The notes under the pieces are model-generated. The model saw only the letters and a program-made list of their open reading frames with translations. It made no database searches and had not been told where the DNA came from. A DNA stretch of 64,000 nucleotides from Adineta steineri (lineage: Eukaryota > Rotifera > Eurotatoria > Adinetida > Adinetidae). This document shows, in pieces, positions 1-12,000 of this stretch (its first letter is position 1; every line of letters starts with the position of its first letter). The position numbers and the translations under genes are program-made. The DNA is taken from contig CAJNOI010000013.1 in assembly GCA_905250115.1 (NCBI GenBank), positions 607,788-671,787 on the forward strand. Direction: 5' to 3'.

Positions 1-771
1 TGTTCAATATCATAACGTTGGATAAAACATGCATCAACACGTTTAATTGTTACACGATTTGGATTTTGTATATCAAGTGTTAAAATTGTTTGTTCACCTG
101 GTATAAGACCAGCATGTTGTAAAACACCTTTTACAGTAACATCTTTACGTTTTGTACCAAATTTAACTGCACTTTGAGAATTACTTATATTGTAAAGATT
201 AACTCGTGGAAATATACGAATTGGATAACGATGACGATCATTCGAATGATACCATTTTTTTTCCAATAAAACCTATTTTTTTGTTTTAATAGAGAGAAAA
301 AAATAAGATAATTTGAATTTTTTGTTTTCTGAAACATACCTGTAATTGATAACGAACAAATGGATAATCTTCAGGATGTAATGTTGGTGGTAAATCATCA
401 GGTAAACGAATAGAAAATGGATATGTATATTGACCAGGTTCAAGTGTTGATGCATCATGATTATCATGATGATGAAATAGTTCATGATGTGTTTGTTTAA
501 CTACTGTTGGATTACCTAATAAAAATTTTTGTCCTAATATTCTTACATTATGACAATCTGTTTTTCTTTCCATTTGTCCATTTTGCATTCGAACGGTACG
601 TGTTGTTGTGTAACCAATATCACCAGTTAATGATAAATATATTTCATCAGTTTTTTTTGTTCGTTCAGTTATATTAAAATGTACTTGACCTGATATAACA
701 TCACCAGCTATATAAATTGCTGGTTGAGCTTGATCCAATGTTACATTGATTGAACTATTATTATTACCCAT
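1..771 (-). CDS. Alpha-arrestin (ARRDC-like) protein, 3' part outside the window
   Basis: Two exons are visible, 771-340 and 272-1, with a 67-nt intron (donor GTATGT, acceptor TAG). The frame stays open to the window edge, so the C-terminus is missing. The first exon (144 codons) reads as an arrestin N-domain: an extended beta-rich start, then SGQVHFNIT, a stretch ending YTYPFSIRLPDDLPPT and the YPFVRYQLQ strand typical of alpha-arrestins. The second exon continues with the inter-domain strand and the start of the C-domain (GLIPGEQTILTLDIQNPN). Alpha-arrestins are cytosolic adaptors that recruit HECT ubiquitin ligases to membrane cargo through C-terminal PPxY motifs. That part is outside the window, so ligase binding cannot be checked. 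The ATG at 771 precedes the usual first strand. Family assignment is firm; which ARRDC it is cannot be decided. Confidence 0.85.
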
Positions 772-2685
772 CGGGAAGCGTTGTAATGTTGTTTTTTATT
801 CAAATAAAACAATGGGAATTATAAAATATGTTTCTTTTTCTTTTTACTTGTTTGGTCTTACTTCTATATTGGAGAAGAAATGCCGATCGTAGTGCGGAAA
901 TAAAAAGTAGAAAAAGAAAAAAGAAGTGTAAAAAACACCGTTAAAAAAAATTTTCAGTAATTCTATAGAAAAAATAACGCAAATAAATAAATCGAGTCTT
1001 TTTTTACTGACGACATGTCTTTCTTTTTATTTTTCTTGACAATAATGTCGTTCTATAGGAGAAACGCTATATACCAATTCTATTTTAACATATTGTTATA
1101 AGTAAACGAGAGAGAAGAAAAAAAAAGAGGAAACTATTAAACAAAAAAAACTTTATTCAGTTGAGTTTTTTTAATTTTCAAAGAAGCATAATAAAGAAAT
1201 TTCTATTTGTAATATTTTTTGACACTTCGACATATCTAAAGAAAAACAACTTATTCATAATATTCAGGAATCTCATATATGTTCAATTTATTTTTGAACA
1301 TTACTTGTTAGGATAATAATACTAAATAGAAATTATTTTCAAGTATTATTATTGAGTTCAATGAATAAATATTAGTGAAATGGCCTGTAAATATCTTTTT
1401 ATTTTTGAAGACCTTTGGGGCAGTATTTAAAATATTGCAATTAGTAATTTTTGTATCTTGTTTCCATATAATAAAAGTGTCTTTGATCTATTTATATATC
1501 TATCTTATTGTCTATTAATTATATTACAAAAAATATCGTAGTTTATTTGGTTTATTGAAATATCAGAGAAGAAATATTGTTCGGATCAATTGAAATCACC
1601 GTAATTGATAGTCATTTATTCAGCAGAATCATTTCAAAGATTAGGTTCGATTAAAATTTCTGTAAGATCGACAAAATCCTACTGTTTGAATCCAAAAGAC
1701 TAACTCTAATGATCTTCTATACTGATTCGAAGTAAATTAGTTTAATAAGATTCATTGAATTCGATATCGGATATATTCCCGTATACATTACAAATAGTAG
1801 ACATATACATTAGTATGTTGATAATAATGAATATCATTAATAATATGTTATATAGATTTTATTTTTAATATAAAATATAAATACATGAATAGACTCTTAG
1901 TAATTTCAATAAAATTTCTCTTATCTGAATTGAATTGGTGTATTACAAATCTAAAACTTTCCGGTTCCTGATTACCGATACCACTGACACTCAAATGCAC
2001 TGATAATGGCAGTGCACTGATGTCCTCAGTGCATTTCAGTGTCAATGACTTCAGTGTCCATTTTTTCAGTATTTTGCACCGACATCGCCCATTTCTAGTT
2101 TTATAATTCTTGAGTCAACAATGTTGTTTGATCTTTGAAATAATTAATGTATACATATTTAAAGCAAGCTATACCATTCAGTGATTGAGTTATTTACATA
2201 TTTTCATTACTTACCTGATTAGAAAAAAAATAAGAGCGATTACATTCGAAAAGAGAGGCAGATATTGATGAAATTTTCTACACAATTCGATCTCATCAAG
2301 ATCTCGGTCGAGCCTAATTGGACGAACCATTCCGGAGTTATTGCAAAAATACTGATATTTCCATATACATTTTTTTGCAGTATACATAACTCTCGGATAA
2401 AATCCGAAGTTTCTGCATTTATTTGTATATCATTTAAGAAATTCATATTGCTTTAAAAGATAATCTATATTATTTTATTTTGATAATAAAATAAAAAATA
2501 TATGTGCGTATATTTATATATATATATTTATGAAAAGATTGGTGAATATTTAATGTTCGCATACTAATTTGAAAACCCGTATTATTGTGTTTCTGTAAAT
2601 GAAAATGATTAATCAATATTTTAAGAAAGAGAAAGAAAACTAATACTACGAAAACAAAACTAACAGAGAAATTATGTTATTTATT
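772..2685. other. Intergenic, 1.9 kb, no gene seen
   Basis: A/T-rich spacer upstream of the arrestin gene and downstream of the Pro/Gln-rich gene; both lie on the minus strand. It should hold the arrestin promoter, but I recognise no element. Open frames on both strands around 2240-2456 have no family resemblance and no flanking splice partners. The only structured item is the CAGTG-rich hairpin at 1985-2044. Confidence 0.6.
1985..2044. repeat. CAGTG-rich inverted repeat (hairpin)
   Basis: Arms of 19 nt at 1985-2003 and 2026-2044 are reverse complements with one mismatch, around a 22-nt loop. The loop itself contains further CAGTG/CACTG words (TGGCAGTGCACTGATG). The flanks continue with ACTTCAGTGTCC and TTCAGTATT, so the area looks like a degenerate CAGTG cluster. 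It could be a relic of a small transposon or a folded RNA. No function is claimed. Confidence 0.7.
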
Positions 2686-5110
2686 TTAACGATAATGTTG
2701 ATGAGAATAGGATGTTGTCGAAGCTGGTCCAACAAATGGAACATTATTCATGGGCTATAAAATATAAAGATTTTCAAATTAATTAATTAATTAAGATTAT
2801 AAAAATTTTACTCTGGCTGATGGGACATGTTTTGTTTCTTCAGTTTCACTTTCTTCAGTCGATGATGATGATGATGATGATGACGGCCCTGATGATCCTG
2901 ATGATGATGATGATGTTGTTGTTCCAGATGAAGATACTTCAGTACTACTTTCAGAATCATTTGATGAAGCAGGTCGAGATTGTTGAACTTGTTCATGAGG
3001 TTGTGCAGCATGATGCATTATAGTTTGCGTTGGAGCATTTAATGATGAAACTGTTGATTGAGTTCGATCTGAAAATTGATCACTTTGTTCACGTCGAATA
3101 GTTGCTTCTAATGCAGCTGTTAAAGCTGGATTATTGCTAAGTTTTATATGTTGAATAACATTATTTGGTAATTTATCGATAACAACTGGTTCAGGATATG
3201 CAGCACCAGCTGAAGGTATATTCATTGGAATTGGATAACCTTCAGGTGCACTCGGTGGTGCATATTCAATATTAAAATGACGACCCTGTAAATCAGGAAT
3301 TTGACTAGAATACAAAAGATATAAGTTAATGAAATGTCTTCATCTTTTTTTTTTGGTGTATTATATTTACTTAAGCATATTAAGAAGACTTTCTTTGCTT
3401 AATTCAGGAACATCTGAGATGGGTGCTGGACGAAACATTTCACTTGAAGCAGAACCTGCTTGTAATCGATTAGGTATAGTCGGTTGATCACTGACAGTTG
3501 AGGGTGTTTGTTCTGTTGCCATTCTAAAACCAGTTGCTTTTAATGCGTTAATACCTAAAATAATAAAAATATAAAATATTATATTATTCTTTTTTTTGTC
3601 TTAAATTTTTGAATAGAGATAAGAGAAAAAAAATTATGGATAAATGAAAAAAACCTGTTGGATAGAATGTATTAGGCTGTAATGGTCTACTATTTTGATA
3701 AGGTAATCGGAATGCTTCTCTTGGTTGAGAATATTGTTGTTTAAATAAAGGCGCTGAAGGTTTGCCCATATGAATATTTCCATTTTGTAGATTAAAAAGA
3801 GATGGTCCCCGTACAGGAGGTGCAGAAGGAAAGGAAGGAGGGGTTTGTGAAGGTTTTGGCGAAGGTTTTGGTGAAGGTAAAGGATTTGGTTGATATAGTG
3901 ATTGTTGTTGTTGTGGCTGAGGCTGTGCCTGCGGTTGAGGCTGTGCCTGAGGCTGATACTGTGGATGTATCTGTGCCTGAGGTTGTGCCTGTGGTCGAGG
4001 CTGTGACTGTGGCCGAGATTGTGTCTGTGGTGAAGGCTGTGTCTGTGGTCGAGGCTGTGACTGTGGCCGAGGCTGTGTCTGTGGTGAAGGCTGTGCCTGT
4101 GGTCGAGGCTGTGACTGTGGCCGAGGTTGTGCCTGTGGTGGAGGCTGTGCCTGTGGTCGAGGCTGTGACTGTGGTTGTAGCTGTTGTTGTAAATGAGGAG
4201 GAATTTGAACAGGTGGACGTTGTTGAAAAGAGAAAATAGGTCGATTAATAGGTGCTTGTAGTTGTCGAATTGGAAATTGTGATTGAATATTTTGTCGAGA
4301 AAAATTAACAACAATTGGTTCTTTTTTGCCATGCGTATGAGATCGTTGCACTAGTTGATTATTGATAGCTTCTCGAACAGCTTCCTCAGAAGGTGGAGCA
4401 CCACTGGACGGATCATAACGAACTTTAACAATAACTGTTGAATCATCATCAGTTATGTCAACTTCAGATCTTTGAGAAGAGATAGTTGTTGTTGTTTTTG
4501 ATACTTTTCGCATTAAATCACTTATCTTTATTGCTTGAGCATCAACAGGTGCAACAATACTAGCAAATAGTTTTGCTTTTGGACTAGTACTTGGTCCTAC
4601 TATTCGAGGTAATGGAGGCATTGTATGCGCTTTTCGTTCCTTTTGAATACGATCATTTATATGACCAGCTGAATATGAACTAGGTATTTGTACTGGAACA
4701 GAACGTTCTGATGGAATATTTATGAAACTTAATGGTCGAGTCAATGATCGTTCTTTATCATTAGTCTTTGATCTTATTGACTGTAGTGAATCTAAAAAAA
4801 TAGAAAATAAATATTATTAGTGAAGTTTATAAATATTTCAATACATACGATGATTTGAAAGTACTTCAGGTCGAGGTGGTTTTGGTGAATTCTTTATTTT
4901 GTTATTGTTTTTTAAAAATGATGTCATCTGTTTTTCTTTATTATATTGATATTTTGGAATTGAAGGTGGTAATCCATACTGCATTTGTGGTATATAATTT
5001 TGATTTCGTAAAACGGCATTCGTTTGATTTAAATTAATTATTGGTTGATATTTAAATTTAGGGGCTAATGATGTTTGAGGATGCATTTTTTTTTTTACAC
5101 AAAAGGACAA
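2686..5110 (-). CDS. Unrecognised Pro/Gln-rich protein with 54-bp coding tandem repeat
   Basis: Five exons join in frame: 5110-4849, 4791-3655, 3554-3371, 3304-2812 and 2754-2686, giving 714 residues. I do not recognise a family. The N-terminus is basic and Asn/Gln-rich. The second exon has a moderately ordered part (SDLMRKVSKTTTTISS, then VIVKVRYDPSSGAPP and SEEAVREAINNQLVQRS), then a long QPRPQ/QPSPQ tract from a 54-bp tandem repeat. The third and fourth exons look more constrained (PELSKESLLNMLNQIPDLQGR, INKLPNN-like segment, NPALTAALEATIRREQ), followed by a poly-Ser/acidic run and a short tail ending YSHQHYR. There is no signal peptide or membrane segment. A second in-frame Met lies 8 codons downstream. 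AATAAA (2685-2680) directly follows the stop. Gene structure is well supported; function is unknown. Confidence 0.75.
3925..4185 (-). repeat. 54-bp tandem repeat in the Pro/Gln-rich gene
   Basis: The word GTGGTCGAGG recurs at 3991, 4045, 4099 and 4153, exactly 54 bp apart. Neighbouring degenerate units extend the array on both sides. On the coding strand each unit is 18 codons alternating Gln-Pro with Arg, Ser, Ala or Thr. Units of 18 codons keep the frame whatever the copy number, so length variation between alleles would be tolerated. Confidence 0.85.
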
Positions 5111-6594
5111 TTGTCTTTTAGATCAATGTTTTTAACGTTAATAATAAAGAAAGGATAATAATACAAGACTGGCAGACACACTACATTCACAAGGTATATA
5201 AGATATGTATATAAAGAAAAGTTGCCTTGAGTTATTACTTTTCCTATCTAGTTACGACTGAATTGGTTTATCTACCTGTAAAAAATTGCTCGATGTCTAC
5301 AGATTCTTTATCATTAGGGTCAAATAAAAAAATATCGATATTTTTTTATATTCTATCATGGAGAATTTGATAAAAACTAGAAAATATATAATTTACTGAA
5401 TATATATATATAACAATTCAGTTTAATATTTGCTTATCAAGTAAAAATAATTACATAATATATTCTAACGTCATAAAAGTATTTTTTTTTCGACTAATAC
5501 AACGATATTCATTTAATAATAAACAAATATAAATATAATTTAATTATTAACAAAATCTATTTATTGAATTTTTTATAATAATACATACCTAGTTATAAAT
5601 CGATGAAATATACTGATATGTTTCTTCGATAGCGCTTGCTTCAACTTTTGAAATGATTGATGTACACGAACGAACGTATATAGTGAACACAAAAGAGAAA
5701 AGAAAAAATGCTATACAGTTTACACCTCAATGCTCTTTACGTATTGTATATGTTTTCGAGTGACAATGGATCGTTGTCATTATCATAAGTATATGAATAT
5801 GTATACACGCGTCTCACGCTTGACCAATCTGCTCATCAATCATGCGATATGTAAGAAAGAATCGATAGACGATTTGATATGCCTGTTTAAATAAAGTCAC
5901 ATATTTATTTTGTTCATAAGATAACCATCAGTTATATACTTGAAACGAATTTCTTTTTTCTTCTTCTTTTTGATTTGAAAATGAAACTAAAATGATATTT
6001 CAAACGATTGATTGATGAGAAAAATCAATAATTTATACATTGACTATTCTATTATTACGTATTCTTAAGAATATATTATAAAATAGACTAAATTGATTCA
6101 ATGAGAGAGAGAAAAAAAGTCATTTTCTTTGTATATTGATCGAGAGGTTATCTGTCAGTTTGATCTATTTCGACAAGTTTTTCTTTTCATATTCATACAA
6201 ATCATAATAAACAGTCAAAATAGTGCGCTTGACTCAAGGTAGTCTTCTTTTTTTTTTGCGATTACGAAACAAGATGAAAAATGTGCATTCTAACCAATGT
6301 TATTAATCGATATGATTGCATAAATGTCTACGACAATCGATTGTATGATAAAATAGATTTCAGATAATTTCTAAATAAACGATTAATCAGATATATATGT
6401 CTACCGCGTATATACAAGGCTTTTTATGCAATAATAATTCAAATATTGTAAGTATTTTATTTATTCATTATCAATAATGGACGCAAAAGAAAAATCATTC
6501 AGCTTTACTAGATAAAGAAGACATATGTCAATAAAAAAAACACACAGAAGAAAAAATTTTGTATAATTAAATCAAAACAAAAGATTCGTATTAA
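5111..6594. other. Intergenic, 1.5 kb, no gene seen
   Basis: Very A/T-rich spacer between the start of the Pro/Gln-rich gene and the end of the TLC-domain gene, both on the minus strand. No coding-like frame, RNA gene or repeat with clear ends was found. Confidence 0.6.
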
Positions 6595-8046
6595 TTAAGA
6601 AAGTAATTTCTTTGATTTATATCTTTTTAAAAAATCAGTACGTAAAACACGATAAAAAAGTATTGGATTCATAATCCATACACCAGGAAGAAGAATATAC
6701 ATAACGTATATGTAATTAATATCTCCAACACGATAACGGTCATGATAAACAAATATAGTTACAAAAAATAACATACAAAGACGACAAAGAAAAAAAGTTA
6801 AAATATTTAAAAACATATTTAAACGTACAAAAACATTATCCCGTGGAATATGATATAATTGAAATAATTTTCTAGCATGTAAAAATATCGAATTTATTTC
6901 AGCTATTAATGCAAACATTTGATAACCAATATTTAAAACACGAAATATATTAAAACTGAAGAATATTATTGTCTAAATAGGAAATATTATATTATTTAGT
7001 TGAAAACTTAAAAATAATCATCCTGTGATCTAATGAGGGAACTTTCCAAGGTATTCAAACAGTTTAAAATTCAGCTTTTAGCCATATGTAGATCCTGATA
7101 AAGGCGCGAATCCTTAGCAAGTTTTTCATACCTCATTAGGATCTACTTATGTCTAAACTGTTTGAATATTTCGGAAGGTTATCTCTATTCAATGATTATT
7201 GTAATAATTCTAAGACAATATTTTCTTTTAACTAGTTTCGAAATAATTCGAATATTTTAAAAATTCAACTTTTATAAATACAATTGAAAATTATTTTCTA
7301 TTCGTTATGTTAGTGAGCGATTGATATTATATTTATATTTTCTTGATTATTTTTTTGCACGATATCTAAACAATAGCAACTTCATGTTTGAAAGTTTATA
7401 TTAGTTATTCTTGTCTTCTCGTTCTTGATAGTGAATATTCCTTCGATGTTTTATCCTTGAAACTTTAATCTGTAATTTCCTTTCTTAATTAGCATATATA
7501 ATAGTTTTACTGATGTAATTCGAACAGTGAGTAAGAAAAACTATTGTTCCTATTTCAGTTTTACTATACTCGAAAATAAACTTACAAGAATATGATGAAG
7601 TAATAATTCCAACATTTCGGATCCTCGCCTGTTTGATATAATATCGAATAAATCATACCAAAAATATCCTAATAAAATTTGAAGTCTATTTATTGATAGA
7701 ATTATTTTAACTCACCATAGGATAATGCGCATGTTAAATAAGTAACTAAAGTTATATGATTAACAAAATCTTGATATATATCAGGTGAATATGCCCAAAA
7801 ACTATATATTACTGCTACACCAGTTATCAAAGAATGTAACCAACTAATTAATAAATTTAAACGTTCCCATTGATGATCATCTGCACAAGTAAAACAAGTT
7901 TGAAAATATGGGTTTGATTTAGTTCGATGAGTTTTAGGTGAATGCCGTATAAATGTTAACGGTTGTACTAAATAACGGCAAATAACAAAAAAACCAAATG
8001 ATAATACTGTCCAACTAATACCAAGTGTTGTATTAATCGTCACCAT
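6595..8046 (-). CDS. TLC-domain membrane protein, TLCD1/TLCD2-like
   Basis: Three exons, 8046-7716, 7668-7586 and 6972-6595, join to 263 residues. The protein is mostly hydrophobic helices. The first exon gives an N-terminal helix, an Arg/His/Lys loop and SWLHSLITGVAVIYSFW. The short second exon encodes GYFWYDLFDII followed by EMLELLLHHIL, the acidic-aromatic and paired-histidine signature of TLC (TRAM-LAG1-CLN8) domains. The third gives ALIAEINSIFLHARKLF and three more helices with a basic C-terminal tail (KRYKSKK). TLCD1/2-type proteins influence phosphatidylethanolamine acyl composition and membrane fluidity; this role is transferred by family only. Length matches the family. The second intron (613 nt) carries an inverted-repeat element. 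A ceramide-synthase assignment is unlikely because no long Lag1 motif is seen. Confidence 0.8.
7040..7180. mobile_element. Small palindromic element in an intron of the TLC gene
   Basis: Arms 7040-7066 and 7154-7180 are reverse complements at 23 of 27 positions (shared core TAAACTGTTTGAATA). A nested inverted pair lies inside (GTAGATCCTGAT near 7078 against ATTAGGATCTAC near 7136). The total is about 140 bp, like a MITE. I could not identify a clean target-site duplication or a superfamily. Confidence 0.65.
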
Positions 8047-8718
8047 TTATCTAAATATCTACTAGTTTAAATTAATCAAAAGCGTTTTCTGTATTTTATA
8101 AGACAAAATCTTATGCCCTTTTCTTTTATTATTACTTAAGCATATAGAAAAAAAAAGAATAGATGGAACATAAATGCCACTGAAAAGCAAACACAGTAGA
8201 AGTGTTGTCAAACATCACTGTTGTCACAGAAAAAAAACATTTAGTGAAAAGATAGCCATAGGGGGAATAAATGATGTCGATTAATAAAACAAACCGTAGT
8301 TAAAACTAACAGTTATATAGGTATATAAATTATAAGGAATGAATTTAGAACTATCTGACAGAATTAGTCAAAAATAAGCAAATTATCATTAAGAAAGGAT
8401 AAAATTAATAATAATAAGAAAAAAAAACCAACAACAACATGATTCATTAGACTATGTTCATTCAAAGGCACATAAATAAATACGAACGAAAACGAGAAAT
8501 GTAAGAAGTATTCTGTGTTTTGATTTCGGTCTTTCACAGACAAGATAAGGACGGATAAATATGTAAAGAAAAAGAAAAAGGAGAGTCTTTGGCACTTAAC
8601 AAACAAAAAGAAAAAGAAGTTCTAATAATGACGTAGATAAGAAAAAAGACAATTACATAAGCAAACTCAATAGAGTAAAAGAATTTTATTAATTGAAATA
8701 AAATGTGTCACTTCAGAT
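8047..8718. other. Intergenic / 3' flank, about 0.67 kb
   Basis: Spacer between the TLC-gene start and the last candidate exon of the kinase gene. On the minus strand AATAAA lies near 8688-8683, about 30 nt beyond the stop at 8719, fitting a polyadenylation signal for that exon. No other gene is seen. Confidence 0.55.
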
Positions 8719-8811
8719 TCATCGAAGTGTTCCAAAAGTAGATGATGGCGGAGTGTCGAAATAAAAATCTCGCTGTTTTAATGTTTCACGCGTACCATTT
8801 TCTTCAATTTC
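8719..8811 (-). CDS. Candidate alternative terminal exon of the SLK/STK10-type kinase gene
   Basis: After a good acceptor (TATTATAG) a 31-codon frame reads EIEENGTRETLKQRDFYFDT then PPSSTFGTLR and a stop, with AATAAA shortly downstream. It looks coding but cannot follow the stop at 9096 of the preceding exon. It can be joined in frame (phase 0) to internal donors of that exon, such as GTACGT or GTATTA in the VVRSPV segment. I read it as an alternative C-terminus. It could also be the true last exon, with 9096 being an intron-retention end. Confidence 0.55.
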   Translation of the reverse strand, partial: EIEENGTRETLKQRDFYFDTPPSSTFGTLR

Positions 8812-9095
8812 CTATAATAGAAAAAAGAAAAGAAAATTTATGATAATTTTATTAAAAAAGAATCAATAGAAAATTGATAAATGTGCAAAATGTCACACCG
8901 AAAACACAACAAGATATGCATTTTTTTTGATTCGAGCAGTAGTAGTTGATTAGTATGTATATAAGAGCAGCAATAAAAGTGTATAAACAAAAAAGAATCC
9001 CAGTGTATGTGAAAAGATGATGATGATGATGAAGAAAAAAAATAGAACACAGCACTCAAAACTACCTATCCTTCGCTCGCTCTATATATATGACA

Positions 9096-12000
9096 TTAGA
9101 ATAAAATATTATCGCTAGCATTGCTTATTGACCAAAATTGCTCATCATTATTTAAATCATTATTTGGCCATGTATGCCATGATGGAATTCGATGGCTACC
9201 AGTTGAACGAAGTATCACAGGTGCATGTGATGATAATACTGGGGAACGTACGACTGTTGTCGCAAATGGTTTTAGTTGAGTTCGCAGGAATGTTCCATTC
9301 GAATATGGAAGAGATATAGATTGCTACAGAAAGATAAAGTATAAAAAAAAGAACCAATATTAATCAATATATAAACCAATCACCAGTCATTAATAAAAAA
9401 TAGCGATGAGTACTAATTAGTTAAAAATCTATTTATCTATTCGTTTGTCTCAAAGATGAAATACTTATTGTAATGATGATCGAATCATTTTAATAATTAA
9501 CTTGAGTTTGTTGTTTCATTGAAGAAAAATTTGGATCCAATAATGTATTAGAAAATACTTGATTCGTATCGTAGATATATATCTGACAATGTCTATCATT
9601 CAGTATAGTTGGAGAATATAGTTTATCATTCTGCTTAGGTATTATTAATGGTAAACTAAGAGGTGATTTTATATGAAACTGATCAATCTGGATGAATTTA
9701 TGTAGAAAAGAAAATATTTTTCTTTAATTATACAAAACAAATATATATCTTACTAATTTTCGAGTTTTTTGAGTATTACGAAATTCCATCCAATCACTTT
9801 CAAATGTTGATTGAAGTTCTTGTAATTTACGTGTTTCATATTCAATACATTGTTCTAATTTTTGTCGCTAAAGAAAAACAAGAAATTATTATTATTTTAA
9901 TAAAGAAAAAAAATTTACTTGAACAAATAATAATTCATTTCTTGTTGCTTGATGTTTACTATGAAGATTTTCTATTAATTGATAATGTTTTTCTTTTAAA
10001 CGTTCTTCATGAATTCGATAACGTTCATATTCATCAGTTTCAAACTAGAATAAAATAATTAATAATTATCGACATGACTTCACAAAATTGAAAATCTGTT
10101 CATAAGTATGTCAAGTTCTCTTTTTCGTAGAGAAGAGTCAAGTAAACATAAATTGTCTGATTGCTTGCTTGCTTGTATGTCCGTAGGGTCAAAAAAACAT
10201 CGAAGACTGATTTTTCGAAAACGACATTTTTAGAGGTATTTCGATGCGGAGACTTCGAATCTGAGAATCGTTGGGTGACTATGTGGAGGAGAGGAGTCAA
10301 AGGTAAAAAACATCGAAAATTAATTTTTCACGGTTTTCATTATTTTTTCCAGTGAATGCGAAGAGGATGCATTTCTACGAGAAAGAGCTAAGCGAGTCCT
10401 CGGACCAGCGTTACTTGTTACTCAAGGTATAGTCAGAGCCTGCACGAAGGGTCTAAGATAGGGGGAAGGGGGTTAGCGGGTTTTGAAGAAGTATAAAAAT
10501 TCTTGGGGGAGGGGGTTAGAAGGGTATTTAGAGCAGAATTTGCTAAAAAAACACAAAATCTGTTCCAAATCAGCTCCCATCGCTGTAACAAAGACAGCTA
10601 TTTGCAATTATTCGGGGTGTACACTTCCCTACCCTCCCTCCGCTCGCACGGGTGCTGGGTATAGTAAATGAACTAAATTTGTTGAGAAGAGTTATTACTA
10701 GAAAGACTAGCGTTAGTAACATTACTTAAAAAAGATATCGATTTTTCACTTTTTGCAGTTAAGTTTAAAAAAAATCTTAATTAAGAATGAGATAATGATG
10801 TTGTTTTGCGACTTGAAGGAATCCCGTTTTTATAAGGAGAATTTCGTCATAAATATGACTTGGGTCCGAAAGTTTACTCTCAAAGTTTCTCCTCATATAG
10901 TTCGATTAATATTCACTAATTAATTTTAACAAAGTAGTAGATGAAAGCGTCAACATATAGGCTCCCTAGAGAAATATCCCTATAAAAATATCAAAGTCAA
11001 ATGTTCTATTCTGTCGATATGCATATTCTCTTTCTCGTAAGGAAGAGTTCAGTCAGAATAAATTGTTTGCTCGTTTATGTCCGCACTTCATTGATTGGTT
11101 TAAAAAATAATTTCAATGGAGAAGTATTCTTTTCTATATTGATTTTTTACACAAAGGATAAGTTTTTTACGAAAATGTTTTTTTTTTTATAAAGTTTAAT
11201 CAACGCTGATCGAAAAACTCAAATGTAAAGTCGTTTTTTTTAATTATTTGAATAAACAGTTTGTCGGTAGTGAAGACACATCGTTTCTACTTGTGACATT
11301 CAGACTGTGTAAATATCATTATATCTATAAATTGTTCAAATATTACCTTTTTAATAAGTTTCTTTTCTTCTTCAGATGATGTTTTATTCATAATTAATTG
11401 TTGTCGAAATTGTTTCGTTCGTGTTTTTTGCATTTTTTTCCATAGTTTTGGCCATTCTCTTTTATCATCTGTAAGACGTGCTTCCAGTGTATTACGTTCA
11501 AAACGTATTTGTTCATCTAATTGTTGTAATTCTTTTTCTGATTGTTGTGTTAACATTGTACGAAATAATGCGTAAAAAGATTTTGTTTGTTTACGTAAAA
11601 GATCATAACGTGAACGTAATTCTAATTCATCAATATCCCATAATTCTTGTTCATTTAGTTTTAATAGACTTTGTTTTTTTATTTGAAATTGTTTTTCAAA
11701 CATTTCTATACGTTTTGCATAATAATTTTCAATTGTTTTCAATTGATTATCATATATTTGTTGTTGATTATCAAGAAATTCTTTTTCACGTACATATGAT
11801 TCATCTTCTTTTTCAGTTAAATATCGTTTTAAATGTTCTTTTCGATCTTTCAATGTTTGTGAATCTTAAAAATAGAATTTTTGTAAGAGGAAAAAGAAGT
11901 TCTTCAAATTTATTACTGTGATATGTTGATGTTGGTGAATCATATTCACGTTTGATTTGTTTGATTTGTTCTCGAAGTTGTTCACGAAATTGTTTAAATT

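Noticed and set aside
2240-2456. Overlapping open frames on both strands.
   Set aside because: No family resemblance, no splice context and no repeat structure; chance frames.
3634-4332. Long open frames in two other frames across the Gln/Pro repeat.
   Set aside because: The 54-bp repeat keeps all frames open; only the frame used by the spliced gene joins neighbouring exons.
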